The translations under genes were made by a program, and so were the position numbers. Shown here piece by piece: positions 45,541 through 56,647 of a stretch of 64,000 bases of DNA (its first letter is position 1; every line of letters begins with the position of its first letter). This DNA is from Bradyrhizobium nanningense (lineage in GTDB: Bacteria > Pseudomonadota > Alphaproteobacteria > Rhizobiales > Xanthobacteraceae), in NCBI RefSeq assembly GCF_004114535.1, contig NZ_LBJC01000007.1, positions 434,001 through 498,000 of the forward strand, written 5' to 3'. Under the pieces are notes generated by a model. That model was given only the letters and a program-made list of their open reading frames with translations, was not told the DNA's origin and searched no databases.

Positions 45541-46524
45541 TCAAAGCACCGAGATCGGGACACGATAGATGGCGTTACGCCGTCGCGCTTCTGGCTGAAG
45601 TTCACCGGATCGGGATCTGGCTCGCGACAACAACCCGGTGCAGCCCTCGCCGACGGACCATTCGCACACGAACTTGGTCCACGACCACCCAGCTGCACGC
45701 TCCAGACGACATTCCTGCCAAGACGCCCCCTCATCAGAGCTAACCTCGACGGTCTCCAGATCCGCGTCCGCCCAAGCCCACCCCCACACCTGCACCAGAT
45801 CGCCGCGGCGCAACTGGTTGTCGGGTTTCGGCCAGACGATGATCGACTGGGGTGCAATTCCCCAGACTGGTCGGGTAGACCCGTCAGGCTCGGGATCGTT
45901 GTACCACTTGGTCGTGAAGACACCGGGTGCTCGTTCCGAGCGCAGCTCGATCTTGCGCAGCCACTTGACGCTGTTCGTGCCATAGTACCCCGGAACGACA
46001 AGGCGCAGCGGATATCCATGCTCCGGGAGCAGGTCGGCGCCGTTCATCTGGTAAGCCAGCAGAACATCGCGGGCCGCCCTGGAGAGCGGCAGGTCTTTTA
46101 AATAGTGACCGCACTCGATGCCGCCGAACTCGCCAGAATCCGCGCCGTGCGACCAGACGAAGCGCGCCGTCCGTTCAACTCGGACCATTTCCAACAGGTG
46201 GTCCAGACGAACCCCGGCCCATGAAACGTTGCAGACACGCCTTGTCGGCCTGTTGGGCGCGAGCGGACTTCCTGCGCATTGATGCACTGAAACGACTTCG
46301 TGCCTTGGAAAGTTCTTGAGCTCGCGAAGTGTTAGAACGACAGGTCTCTCCACCAACCCGCCGATTTCCAGCTTCCAATCATCGGCGGCAGAAGCCTCCA
46401 GAACACCGAGATGGCACAGGACGATGCAGGCCTGGACTGGCGTGATCCGGTCCGTCAGGTCATGAGGCTCGGATGGAATTCGGCCGAAAAAGCCGCGAAC
46501 CTTGTATGTGAAATCGTCAGCCAT
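45541..46524 (-). CDS. Sulfite-oxidase-family molybdopterin enzyme, apparently cytoplasmic
   Basis: A 327-residue protein with the oxidoreductase molybdopterin domain: molybdenum-ligand Cys83 in HQCAGSPLAP, WAGVRLDHLLEMV, HGYPLRLVVPGYYGTNSVKWL, and the C-terminal dimerisation domain ending near WRNAI-like residues. No signal peptide or Tat motif is present, unlike SoxC or YedY, so it should act in the cytoplasm. Same strand as the nitrilase. Confidence 0.82.
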   Translation of the reverse strand: MADDFTYKVRGFFGRIPSEPHDLTDRITPVQACIVLCHLGVLEASAADDWKLEIGGLVERPVVLTLRELKNFPRHEVVSVHQCAGSPLAPNRPTRRVCNVSWAGVRLDHLLEMVRVERTARFVWSHGADSGEFGGIECGHYLKDLPLSRAARDVLLAYQMNGADLLPEHGYPLRLVVPGYYGTNSVKWLRKIELRSERAPGVFTTKWYNDPEPDGSTRPVWGIAPQSIIVWPKPDNQLRRGDLVQVWGWAWADADLETVEVSSDEGASWQECRLERAAGWSWTKFVCEWSVGEGCTGLLSRARSRSGELQPEARRRNAIYRVPISVL

Positions 46525-46609
46525 TGCAGCGCTCCATGGAGCTGCGAACTTATCCGATCTCAGGGAAGCGCTTGACCAAAAATCCGCAGGACCGGTTGCG
46601 CAAAGTTGA

Positions 46610-47503
46610 TCACTCGAACTCGTTTAGGAAAGCCTTATCAGCCCTGAATATCTCATGGAGGAATCGCACCAATGCGCGAACCCGTCCCATATATTCGATA
46701 TCTTCATGCACCGAGACAAACAATGACCTCGTGACGACGACGTCCTTCATAATACGTACAAGGCGAGGATCCTTCTTCGCCGAAAAGAACGGCAAGAGGC
46801 CGATACCGCGCCCAGCGGCGATTGCGTTCTGCTGCGCAGCCATACTTGTCGAGCGGAACACGACGTTTTCCGGAACGAGCACATCATGCAACCACTGCAC
46901 CGGCTGAATCGCCACGAGATCGTCAACGTAATCGATGAAGTCATGACGCTTTAGATCTTCCGACGAAGCGGGGGCGCCCCTGTTCACGATGTATTTCGAC
47001 GAAGCGAACAGCCCGAGCTTGAACTCTCCCGCTTTCTTGACCGACAGCTTAGGCCCTACCAACGGCACGAAACTGACGCAGACGTCCGCCTCGCGTTTCG
47101 TAAGGTTGATCAGATGCCTCTCGGTAACCAGCTCAACGAGCACACCGGGGTGCTTCTCATTGAACTGAACCAGTTTCTCGGCTAGATAGAAAGCGGCAAT
47201 GCCTTCCATACTGGTGAGCCGGACCCGGCCGGTGGGTTCGGTCGGTGCTGAGCGGAAATCCTCGGAAACCACCAATGCGGCAGCTTCGATCTTCTCGGCG
47301 GCCTGGTAGAGCTTGTGGCCGTCCTCAGTCAGGACGAAACCATCCGGTTTTCTATCGAATATCTTGATCGCAAGATCTCTCTCGAGCTCCGATATCCGCC
47401 GACTGACGGTCGTATGATCGACCTTGAGGCGCCGAGCGGCTGGCATCAATCGGCCCTGTCTTGCGAGCTCCAGAAAAAATTTCAGATCGTTCCAGTCGAA
47501 CAT
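46610..47503 (-). CDS. LysR-family transcriptional regulator
   Basis: A 297-residue LysR protein starting MFDWNDLKFFLELARQGRLM; the longer frame from 47590 is not needed. HTH (AARRLKVDHTTVSRRISELE) and effector domain are intact. Same strand as and upstream of the sulfite-oxidase-like and nitrilase genes, so it may regulate those or the symporter upstream. Confidence 0.88.
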   Translation of the reverse strand: MFDWNDLKFFLELARQGRLMPAARRLKVDHTTVSRRISELERDLAIKIFDRKPDGFVLTEDGHKLYQAAEKIEAAALVVSEDFRSAPTEPTGRVRLTSMEGIAAFYLAEKLVQFNEKHPGVLVELVTERHLINLTKREADVCVSFVPLVGPKLSVKKAGEFKLGLFASSKYIVNRGAPASSEDLKRHDFIDYVDDLVAIQPVQWLHDVLVPENVVFRSTSMAAQQNAIAAGRGIGLLPFFSAKKDPRLVRIMKDVVVTRSLFVSVHEDIEYMGRVRALVRFLHEIFRADKAFLNEFE

Positions 47504-47670
47504 TCGCTCCGCTCTGCCCCTCGAAGACTCCAGCGAATTTCGCACTAGTCTCAAGAGATTGCCAGCATCCTCAGGACGCATATGAACCATTAGCCGTAGC
47601 GGCGGGCCTGCAAGGGCAGGTGCTTATTCCAACCGGGAAATCAGCCACTTAGTTCTGAAATCATCTCCAA

Positions 47671-49257
47671 CTATCCCTCCTCACGTGAACCAGCCCCGGC
47701 GCGCGCCGGATCGGATGGGCCCATCAAGATCCTTCGTTGCATCTCCCGGAAGGTGCGGTCGGCATCCATCACAGGGGTGGCAACGGACACCGCAATGGCT
47801 ACCGCAAACGAAAGCGGCATGGCCACAATTGCTGGATTCTTCAATGGGACAAACCACCAGGCTTCGGCAATGTCCGCCAGTGATTTCCCAAGTACGTCGA
47901 CCTGAATGGTCGGCGACAAGCAGATCAGAACAATCGAGCCAACAGTGCCGACGAGGATGCTCGCCACCGCCCCCTGTGTGGTGAAACGCTTCCAACTGAT
48001 TGCGAGTACCAGCGAAGGAAAGTTTGCTGCGCACGCTACGGAGAATGCAAGTCCCGCCATGAAGGCTACATTCTGGCCCTCGAACAGGATTCCCAAGACG
48101 ACTGCGACGACGGCAATGATGATCGTAGCGACGCGCGCAACCTTCAACTGCTCGGACTCTGTCGCCTTCCCCGCTCTTATGACGTTGGTCCAGAGGTCAT
48201 GGCACAGGGTGGCAACCCCCGAAAGGGTCAATCCAGCAACGACTGCAAGCATGGTCGCGAACGCTACGGCGCAAATGAAGCCGAAGAAGGCGTTGCCTCC
48301 GACCGCTTGAGCCAGCAAGGGCGCAGCCATGTTGCCGCCGCCTCCGGCTTTGAGTACCGCCTGAGGTCCGACGATCACCATGGCGCCAAAGCCGATGACG
48401 AAGACCATGAGATGAAATGCTCCGATCAGGCCGGTCGCATAGAGAATGGAGAGCCGCGCCGCCTTGACGTCCTTGACCGTATAGACGCGCATGAGGATAT
48501 GCGGCATCGCCGCCGTACCGAACATGAGACCCAGCCCAAGAGAAATCGCGTCCCATTGACCGGAAACGACGCGCGAACCCGGCTGAAGTACATTCGCGCC
48601 GTATCGTTCAGCTGCGGCCGCGAATAGCCGTACCGGATTCATCTGAAATTGGACAAGCACCAGGATACAGAGGAATGCCCCACCTGCCATCAGGAGCGCC
48701 GCTTTGACGACCTGAACCCAGGTCGTAGCGAGCATGCCACCAAAGAGCACGTAGATCAGCATGGCGGTCCCGACAATGATGACCGACCAGGAGTACGGGA
48801 TGCCGAATAGCAGCTTGATGAGAGCCCCTGTCGCAACCATCTGCGCGATGAGATAGAACGAAATCACGGCCAGGGTTCCGATCGCGGCGGCAGAGCGAAC
48901 CGGCTTTTGCGACAGACGATACGCCACCACATCGGCAAAGGTGAATTTGCCCACATTCCGGAGTGGCTCGACGATGAGAAATAGGATGATCGGCCAGCCG
49001 ACCAGCCACCCGATCGAATACACCATGCCATCGAAGCCGTTGGAAGTGACAATGCCGGCGATTCCTAGAAGCGCTGCCGCAGAAAGAAAGTCTCCGGCGA
49101 GGGCCCAGCCATTTTGCCACGCGGTGATTTCACCACCTGCCGCAAAGAACGTCTCGGTCGTCTTGGTCCGCTTGGCCGCCCAATAGGTTATTGCGAGCGT
49201 CAAGGCCATGAACGCAAAGAAGAATGCGATGGAGATGTTGCTGGTCTGCGACTGCAT
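47671..49257 (-). CDS. actP: ActP-type cation/acetate symporter
   Basis: A 528-residue sodium:solute symporter with about 13 membrane helices (KRTKTTETFFAAGGEITAWQ, DFLSAAALLGIAG, VVAYRLSQKPVR). ATG 49257 overlaps the upstream DUF485 stop by one base (TGATG), exactly as in yjcH-actP operons. It imports acetate or other short carboxylates; with a nitrilase nearby it may serve acids derived from nitriles. Confidence 0.88.
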   Translation of the reverse strand: MQSQTSNISIAFFFAFMALTLAITYWAAKRTKTTETFFAAGGEITAWQNGWALAGDFLSAAALLGIAGIVTSNGFDGMVYSIGWLVGWPIILFLIVEPLRNVGKFTFADVVAYRLSQKPVRSAAAIGTLAVISFYLIAQMVATGALIKLLFGIPYSWSVIIVGTAMLIYVLFGGMLATTWVQVVKAALLMAGGAFLCILVLVQFQMNPVRLFAAAAERYGANVLQPGSRVVSGQWDAISLGLGLMFGTAAMPHILMRVYTVKDVKAARLSILYATGLIGAFHLMVFVIGFGAMVIVGPQAVLKAGGGGNMAAPLLAQAVGGNAFFGFICAVAFATMLAVVAGLTLSGVATLCHDLWTNVIRAGKATESEQLKVARVATIIIAVVAVVLGILFEGQNVAFMAGLAFSVACAANFPSLVLAISWKRFTTQGAVASILVGTVGSIVLICLSPTIQVDVLGKSLADIAEAWWFVPLKNPAIVAMPLSFAVAIAVSVATPVMDADRTFREMQRRILMGPSDPARAGAGSREEG

Positions 49258-49547
49258 CACGCTTGCTCCAGCGTGGACTTCACGTTGCGGTCGAAGATCG
49301 TGTTTGCCCAGTACACGTAGATCAGGCAGAGAAGAAACGAGCTGATGATGACCAACGGGCCGAGCACAATGCAAAGCGACAAACCGGGGGCGAGCATCGT
49401 GCCGAGAACAGGCTTGGCGAACGCGAACAGCCCCATGAAACCGAAATAGATCGCGATCATCGCAAAGCTTAACGACGCCGCGACCGTCAATCTCGATCGC
49501 GCCAGTGCGATCATTCCCCTTTCCAGCGCCTTTGAAGATACAGTCAT
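49257..49547 (-). CDS. DUF485 inner-membrane protein (YjcH-like)
   Basis: A 96-residue protein with two membrane helices around GFMGLFAFAKPVLGTML and LVIISSFLLCLIYVYWAN, the DUF485 pattern. It is the obligate small neighbour of actP and the two are translationally coupled. Confidence 0.88.
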   Translation of the reverse strand: MTVSSKALERGMIALARSRLTVAASLSFAMIAIYFGFMGLFAFAKPVLGTMLAPGLSLCIVLGPLVIISSFLLCLIYVYWANTIFDRNVKSTLEQA

Positions 49548-49700
49548 CTGCTACTCCTGAATTGTTTGTGACAGTTTCGTCAGACCTTGAATCATTGCCC
49601 ACTGAGACTTTGCGAGAGAAGACTTGCGCATTTTCGCGATGCCCTCGCCTGATAGGTGGCCCGCGGTCACGTGATCCGAGGCTTACCTCTGCGATGGCGT

Positions 49701-50495
49701 CTAGCTGGCCAATTGCGGGAATGGCTCCTTCTTGTACAGGAACTCGAGAATCTCCTTTCGGTACTTGATGCCCTCGAAATCAGTTGTCAGCTTGAGTCGA
49801 TCGCGCGGTCGCGATGTCTCGATTTTCCAGATCCGGCCAATTCGGGCAGCCGGTCCGTTGGAGAGTGCGACGATCCTGTCGCTGAGAAAGATCGCTTCAT
49901 CGATGTCATGAGTAACCATGACGACAGTTGTTTTCGTCGTCTCGACGATCCGCACCAGTTCGTCCTGCAAGCTCGATCTCGTCAATGCGTCAAGCGCACC
50001 GAATGGTTCGTCCAGCAAGAGTACCTTCGGCTGGACGGCAAATGCCCGCGCGATCCCGACCCGTTGCTTCATGCCGCCAGATATTTCAAACGGGTATTTT
50101 CCGATCGCGTGCTCCAAATGCACGAGCTTCAACGCCTGTTCGGCCCGATCCATCAGTTCGGACCTGGACGCTCCCCGAAACGCCTGCTTAACGGCTAGGT
50201 GCACGTTTTCGACGCAGGTCATCCAGGGAAGCAAGGCATGGCTCTGAAAGACCATCGCCCTCTCCGGGGCGGGACCACTAACCACGGCGCCAGCGCAGCG
50301 GATCGCCCCCGAGGTGGGCGTAAGCAGGCCAGCCACGATGTTGAGCAACGTACTTTTGCCACAGCCGGAGTGGCCGATCAGGCAGACGAACTCGCTATGT
50401 TCGATTGCGAGCGATATCCGATCGAGCGCGCGCAGCTCCTTGCCCGACCGGTCCACAAATGACATCGAGACGTCGTTGATATCGAGATCGGCCAT
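49701..50495 (-). CDS. ABC transporter ATPase (nitrate/sulfonate/taurine type)
   Basis: A 264-residue ATPase: Walker A GHSGCGKST, signature ISGGMKQRV, Walker B LLLDEPFGALD, and the H-loop VTHDIDEA. It belongs to the TauB/SsuB/NrtD family. ATG 50495 (MADLDIND) lies five bases after the permease stop, so ATPase, permease and binding protein form one operon transcribed from 52664 leftward. Confidence 0.92.
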   Translation of the reverse strand: MADLDINDVSMSFVDRSGKELRALDRISLAIEHSEFVCLIGHSGCGKSTLLNIVAGLLTPTSGAIRCAGAVVSGPAPERAMVFQSHALLPWMTCVENVHLAVKQAFRGASRSELMDRAEQALKLVHLEHAIGKYPFEISGGMKQRVGIARAFAVQPKVLLLDEPFGALDALTRSSLQDELVRIVETTKTTVVMVTHDIDEAIFLSDRIVALSNGPAARIGRIWKIETSRPRDRLKLTTDFEGIKYRKEILEFLYKKEPFPQLAS

Positions 50496-50499
50496 CGTC

Positions 50500-51342
50500 C
50501 TATTCCCGGAAGCTGAGGCGCTCGCCAATTCGTTTAAGAATGACGTCAAGCGCCAGGCCGATCCCGCCAACCAGAACGATGGCAACGATCATGCTGGCGA
50601 TCTGCAAGTTGTTCCATTCGTTCCAGATAAAATAGCCGATCCCGCTTTGGGCTCCGACCATTTCCGCGGCCACGATCACGAACCATGCTATGCCGATGGA
50701 AATACGCATTCCCGACAAGATCATAGGCACGCTGGCGGGAAACACGACTCGCGTGACGTGCTCGAGCCTCGGAACCCCGAATACGCGTGACACGTTCAGC
50801 CACTCCGCGCGCACTGACGCTGTTCCGGTCGCGGTGCTGATCAACATCGGCCACACGGCACAGATGAAGATGATGAAGATTGTCGAGATCGTGCTGTCGC
50901 GAAACGTGTAGAGAGCAAGTGGCATCCACGCGAGTGGTGAGACCGGCCGAAGAACCTGGATGAAAGGATCAAGTGCGCGATAACAAGCCGGCCATAGCCC
51001 AAGTACGAAACCCAGCGGGACGGCGACGGCTAACGCCAACGTGAAACCAAGAGCCACTCGCCCCATGGAATAGAGCAGGTGCCATGCGATGCCGAGATTG
51101 TTGGGGTTATCACGATCCAACGCGTGCGCGATCAGCTCATAACCGCGCAGCGCAACGGCCCAGGGCGAAGGAATTGCGCTGGCCTGCTGCCCTGGTGCAC
51201 TTTGGCCGGCGAGCCGCGCATACTCGGCGTCAGCGGCGCTGCCTGATCCCGACGTCGTCGTCGTGAACCACGCCCAGATGCAGATGAACCCAACAAAGAT
51301 CGCGATTGATGCCACCCAGGGCTGCTGCAGCCGATGCAACAT
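50500..51342 (-). CDS. ABC transporter permease (SsuC/TauC type)
   Basis: A 280-residue permease with six membrane helices and the EAA-like loop ASAEWLNVSRVFGV-like segment followed by VIFPASVPMILSGMRI. Directly after the substrate-binding protein gene (five-base gap). Confidence 0.9.
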   Translation of the reverse strand: MLHRLQQPWVASIAIFVGFICIWAWFTTTTSGSGSAADAEYARLAGQSAPGQQASAIPSPWAVALRGYELIAHALDRDNPNNLGIAWHLLYSMGRVALGFTLALAVAVPLGFVLGLWPACYRALDPFIQVLRPVSPLAWMPLALYTFRDSTISTIFIIFICAVWPMLISTATGTASVRAEWLNVSRVFGVPRLEHVTRVVFPASVPMILSGMRISIGIAWFVIVAAEMVGAQSGIGYFIWNEWNNLQIASMIVAIVLVGGIGLALDVILKRIGERLSFRE

Positions 51343-51347
51343 TTGCG

Positions 51348-52664
51348 TCAGCCGGACTTCTTGACCGAGGCCAGGTACTCCAGCGGCCTGCCGGAATCGA
51401 AATCCTTCCCGAGGATCTTCTCACTGCCGAACCCGACGACTGGAGGAGAGGCGCCCTGCTCACGCATGATGCGGGCAGCGTCTGTTGCGAGCATCACCCG
51501 TTCGGCGAGCGTCTTGTAATCGACGTCCTCCTTCAGCATGTTCCAGCGTCTGAGTTGCGTCATCAGCCAAACGGCGGCTGAGTATTGCGGAAATGGCTGA
51601 TAATCGACGCGGCGCGCATCCTTTTTGATCGCTCCGAGGCCGTCCGCGTAGGTGCCACCGAGGACCTGCTCAAGAACGATTTCAGGGGCGTTGAGGTATT
51701 GCGGCTCCGACAACACCTTCGCCATCCCAACGCGGTTCTCCGGCTTGGAGACATGGAGACTGGCGGCGATGATGGCGCGGTAGAACGCCATAAACGTATT
51801 CGGGTTCTGCTGTATCCAGCTCTCTGACGCAGTGACCGAGCAGCACGGATGACCGTCCCAGATCTCCTTCGAAATGAGATGGATGAATCCCGCGCCCTCG
51901 TAGACCGCGCGCTGGCCGCCCGGCTCACCACCGAAGAAGCCATCGATGCTCCCGACTCGAAGGCTCGCGACGTACTCGGTAGGAGGAACAATCCGGTATT
52001 TGACATCCTGGTCCGGATCGAGGCCGGCCGCGGCTAGATAGTTACGCAACTGCAGGGTCTGGTGACTCTGCTCGAACGGAACGGCAAAGGTAAAGCCCTT
52101 CCAGTTCTTCGGCTCGCGATTGTCCCTGTGCTTATTGGCCAGGACAAGCGAGTTTCCATTTTGATTCAGGATTGTAAGCACTTTGATCGACTGGACATTG
52201 CCCCCAAGGCCTGCGGTCATCGTCAGCGGCACGGGCATCACCTGCTGTGAGACGTCCAGCTCTCCATTGAGCATCTTGTCCCGAATCAAAGCTATTCCGG
52301 CGATCTTTTGCAGGCTAACCTCGAGGCCTTCCCTGCTGTAGCTCCCAAGCTTCTCGCCGTAGATGAGCGGAGCAGCGCAGGTAATCGGCAAAAAGCCGAC
52401 GGCAAGCTTGGTCTTCTCGAGAGGCTTGCGCTCCTGGGCAATCGCCTTCAGCGTCTCGATGGGGAGAATGCTCGACAGCGCCCCGATGATCGCACCGGCG
52501 CCCACGGTCCGCAGCAATTCGCGTCGCAGGATGGGTTGCGGGAAGAGGCCATGCAGAAGCGCCTGCTCGACGCGGTCCGATACAGCAGCCTCAAAGCTCG
52601 GCTGCGCCGGACTGTGATCGCAACACTTGCAGCCGAGGCCGTGATGACCAAATGCATCACTCAT
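51348..52664 (-). CDS. ABC substrate-binding protein, NrtA/SsuA-like
   Basis: A 438-residue binding protein. The N-terminus is unusual: a cysteine/histidine-rich CKCCDHS, then RRELLRTVGAGAIIGAL, a Tat-like or lipoprotein-like export segment starting only near residue 45. The mature part has LAVGFLPITCAAPLIYGEKLG and the family pattern of nitrate, cyanate or sulfonate binders. Substrate not determinable by sight. Confidence 0.85.
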   Translation of the reverse strand: MSDAFGHHGLGCKCCDHSPAQPSFEAAVSDRVEQALLHGLFPQPILRRELLRTVGAGAIIGALSSILPIETLKAIAQERKPLEKTKLAVGFLPITCAAPLIYGEKLGSYSREGLEVSLQKIAGIALIRDKMLNGELDVSQQVMPVPLTMTAGLGGNVQSIKVLTILNQNGNSLVLANKHRDNREPKNWKGFTFAVPFEQSHQTLQLRNYLAAAGLDPDQDVKYRIVPPTEYVASLRVGSIDGFFGGEPGGQRAVYEGAGFIHLISKEIWDGHPCCSVTASESWIQQNPNTFMAFYRAIIAASLHVSKPENRVGMAKVLSEPQYLNAPEIVLEQVLGGTYADGLGAIKKDARRVDYQPFPQYSAAVWLMTQLRRWNMLKEDVDYKTLAERVMLATDAARIMREQGASPPVVGFGSEKILGKDFDSGRPLEYLASVKKSG

Positions 52665-52827
52665 GTGCTTTGCTCCCCCTTCAACGTTCCAATCGAAGAT
52701 GGCGCCCGGCGCCGCCTGGACAAAGATTGGCGCATCGGACGGCGAGCGGTACTTCGAAAATGTGCAAGGGCCTTCGCAGAAAAGTGATTACCTGCCCATG
52801 ATCGGCGGCAAAGTTCCACCGAACAGG

Positions 52828-54225
52828 TCAACGTCGTTGGAATGCCGGCAGAGTAGCTGGCTCGCCAAGATCCCAATATAGCCCCGCCATGATTGCCAGC
52901 GCTTCACGCGCGAGCCCGGTCGGCAGGTGCTCGTCGGCTGCATGCTGCCGGCATCCAGGATAGGCGTGGGGCACCCATAAAGTGGGCAAGTCCAGCAGGT
53001 TGGCAAAGATATCGTTCGGAAGTGACCCTGCGAAATTGGGCAACATCGCCGGCGCCTTCTGCGTCGTCCGGATGATCGAGGCTTGGGCCCATTTAGCCCA
53101 CGGGTCTTCAGGGTCGAGGCGCGTGGCAAGAAAAACCCCATCGTCAGGGCTTGGTGCCACCTGGACCATGTCGAGGCCGGACTTCGGGAGGTGTCGCCGA
53201 AGCGCCGGCAAAATGTCCTCGTGATCAACACCGACCACGAAGCGGAGCTGACAGCGCGCCCAGGCAGTCGGGGGGATGGCGTTGACCGGCGCCTGCGGAT
53301 TTCCGCAACTCATGGCGAGAACATCGAATGAGCACCAGCCGTACACCTGTTCTGCCCGGGTCAGCCCCGCTTCGCCCCAAGCCAGATCAATCTCGGGTCC
53401 ATCAGGCCCCCCATCAACGATACAACCGGCAAGCGCCCTCCGGACGGAGTCGGGCAGCCCCCTTGGAAGCCATTCTGAGATCAGGATGCGGCCGGTGGGG
53501 GAGACGATCGTCGTCAAGGCATGCGCGAGCTGGATTGCGGGATCGGAGAGCAAACCGCCCCAATTGCCCGAATGATATGCCCGATCACGCGCCTCGATCG
53601 ACATGTCGAAAGTGAGACATCCGCGCGACCCCAGGAATACCGTGGGTCGATGTTCGGACAAACGCGGCCCGTCGGACGCCAGGAAAAGATCGGCACGGAG
53701 GCGCTTCTTGTGGATCGTACAGAATTCGCGCAGGCCAGGCGAATCGACCTCTTCACCCATTTCGATCAGGTATTTCAGATTAAAGCCGAGGCGACCTCTC
53801 GTCTCGAGCACAGCACGGAGGCTGGCAATGTTGATGGCGTGCTGTCCCTTGTTGTCGGCGGTACCACGGCCGTACCAGCGATCATCGAGCTTTGCGAGGC
53901 GCCAAGGCGACCTTCCCGCGGCCCACGAGCCTTCCATTCCCCGAACCACATCGCCGTGCCCATATCCGAGCACCGTCAGCAATGAGGGATCCTCTATGCG
54001 CTCTGCATAAAGGAATTGGACACCTAGAGCGGCCAAAACCTGGCAGTCGCAGCCGAGCGCTTCAAGCATAGAACGGAGCTGGTCGAGATACTCGACAAGC
54101 TGAAGTTTTCGCTCCGGGTTCTGACTCTCCGAAGGAATAGCGACGAGCTGCGAGAGCACGGTCTCAAAGTCCCCGGAATCCAAATGGCTTTTGGCACGCG
54201 AGATTGCGGCGTTCCGGCTCATTTC
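52828..54225 (-). CDS. M20-family metallopeptidase / N-acyl-amino-acid deacylase
   Basis: A 465-residue M20 enzyme: metal ligands in LGYGHGDVV (His/Asp), GRGTADNKGQH, MGEEVDSPG and the C-terminal HAYPGCRQHAAD region. M20 members cleave dipeptides or N-acyl amino acids. ATG 54225 fits the family start. It is the last gene of the Pot-type transporter operon, which suggests that it processes the imported substrate. Confidence 0.88.
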   Translation of the reverse strand, partial: EMSRNAAISRAKSHLDSGDFETVLSQLVAIPSESQNPERKLQLVEYLDQLRSMLEALGCDCQVLAALGVQFLYAERIEDPSLLTVLGYGHGDVVRGMEGSWAAGRSPWRLAKLDDRWYGRGTADNKGQHAINIASLRAVLETRGRLGFNLKYLIEMGEEVDSPGLREFCTIHKKRLRADLFLASDGPRLSEHRPTVFLGSRGCLTFDMSIEARDRAYHSGNWGGLLSDPAIQLAHALTTIVSPTGRILISEWLPRGLPDSVRRALAGCIVDGGPDGPEIDLAWGEAGLTRAEQVYGWCSFDVLAMSCGNPQAPVNAIPPTAWARCQLRFVVGVDHEDILPALRRHLPKSGLDMVQVAPSPDDGVFLATRLDPEDPWAKWAQASIIRTTQKAPAMLPNFAGSLPNDIFANLLDLPTLWVPHAYPGCRQHAADEHLPTGLAREALAIMAGLYWDLGEPATLPAFQRR

Positions 54226-54253
54226 GGGTCGCTCCTTGCACGCCAAAGGGAGC

Positions 54254-55377
<1,124 letters not shown>

Positions 55378-55381
<4 letters not shown>

Positions 55382-56520
55382 TTCGGCCCCGTCTCGAATA
55401 TCTTGCGCGGTATTGAGGTCAATCGCTTCCCACCCGAACTGGTCACCACAACGGACTCGCTGAAGGCAAGACCGGCAGCGGACGTGTACATGTGAAAGAC
55501 CATTCCTTCCTCGATAGCCCACTCCGAACGAGGCGTGAAACAGCGATATAGGTCGCTCGTGTGCTGAGAAACAAGCGGAGCGGTACCAAGTGTATACCCG
55601 GTGATATTGTCGTAGGTCTCGCGCAATCCCGCCGCGACAACGCCTTCCCGCACGATGCGGTCGACGTCAGCGGCAATCGCGCCAGGCCTGAGCGCTGCGA
55701 TTTGGCGATCTTGGAGCTCGATCAGAGTCTGGGCTGCGGCGTGCTGCTCGGCGCTTGCTCGTCCGACGATGACCGATCGCATGATCCGGACCGTATAGAA
55801 TCGCAAGCGCGGCAATAGCTCGATATGAACGATATCGCCATCGACCAGCGGTCGCTCTGTGAGGAACCCATGCAGCGAATCCCAGCCTGATCCGACATTG
55901 AGAGGCCCAACAAAACCATCGTCAAACCCAAGCTGATAGTAGGCTGCAGCGGCAGCTGCGGCGATATCACGTTGACTCTTGCCGCTTGCAACCTCCCTGA
56001 CGGTCGCATCGAAGGCCGCATCCAAGAGTGAACCCGCCCGGGACATATGCGCGATCTCTTCGGCCGACTTGCATCGCCTGAGATCCCATCCCGATCGCTC
56101 AAGGTCACAAAACTCGGTGTCCGGCAAGAGCTTGCGAAGCGATTTTAGTCTTTGGATGGTGAAAGAGTTCGATTGAAATTCAGCGCCGATCCGGGCAAGC
56201 GCCGGACCCGTTTTCTGCAAGGTGCTGACCAGCACGGCCAGCGGATCGTCCCAATCACCGAAGCCCACGATTTTATCCATCCACGTGCGCTGCCGCGCCG
56301 GCGGCATGTCAAGCTTACGCACCAGCAGGAACGGCTCGGACGATGCTGGCACGACGCACGCACGCCAGAGATTCTCAGACACTGTATAGCCAGAAAGCCA
56401 CGACATCATCTCGGGCTCGTCGAAGATGACGCAGTCAAGCCGACGGTCCGCCATCAGTTTGCGAACAGCATCACATCGGCGCTCGTACTCCTCGACGGAG
56501 AATGTGAGATCGCGGCTCAT
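55378..56520 (-). CDS. M24-family homologue lacking the standard metal ligands
   Basis: A 380-residue pita-bread protein of the Xaa-Pro aminopeptidase/creatinase family, with N-terminal domain (MMSWLSGYTVSENLWRACVV) and catalytic-like domain. Where metallo-M24 enzymes have the paired Asp ligands in an IELGxxxxGYxxDxxR segment, this protein reads IELLPRLRFYTVRIMR, and the usual His block is GYTLGTAPL. It is therefore probably a metal-free amidinohydrolase or lyase-type member (compare creatinase). Within the transporter operon it likely acts on the imported compound. Confidence 0.85.
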
Positions 56521-56647
56521 GATTCATGCTCCGTTGCCACCGCGAAACATTGGCCAGGATTGTATCGAGTGGGCAGCTTCAGGAAAGTCGTCATTGGCTT
56601 TCTCGCTGGTGATGAACAATATCGGAAGCGTAATTCATTGATCCCCA

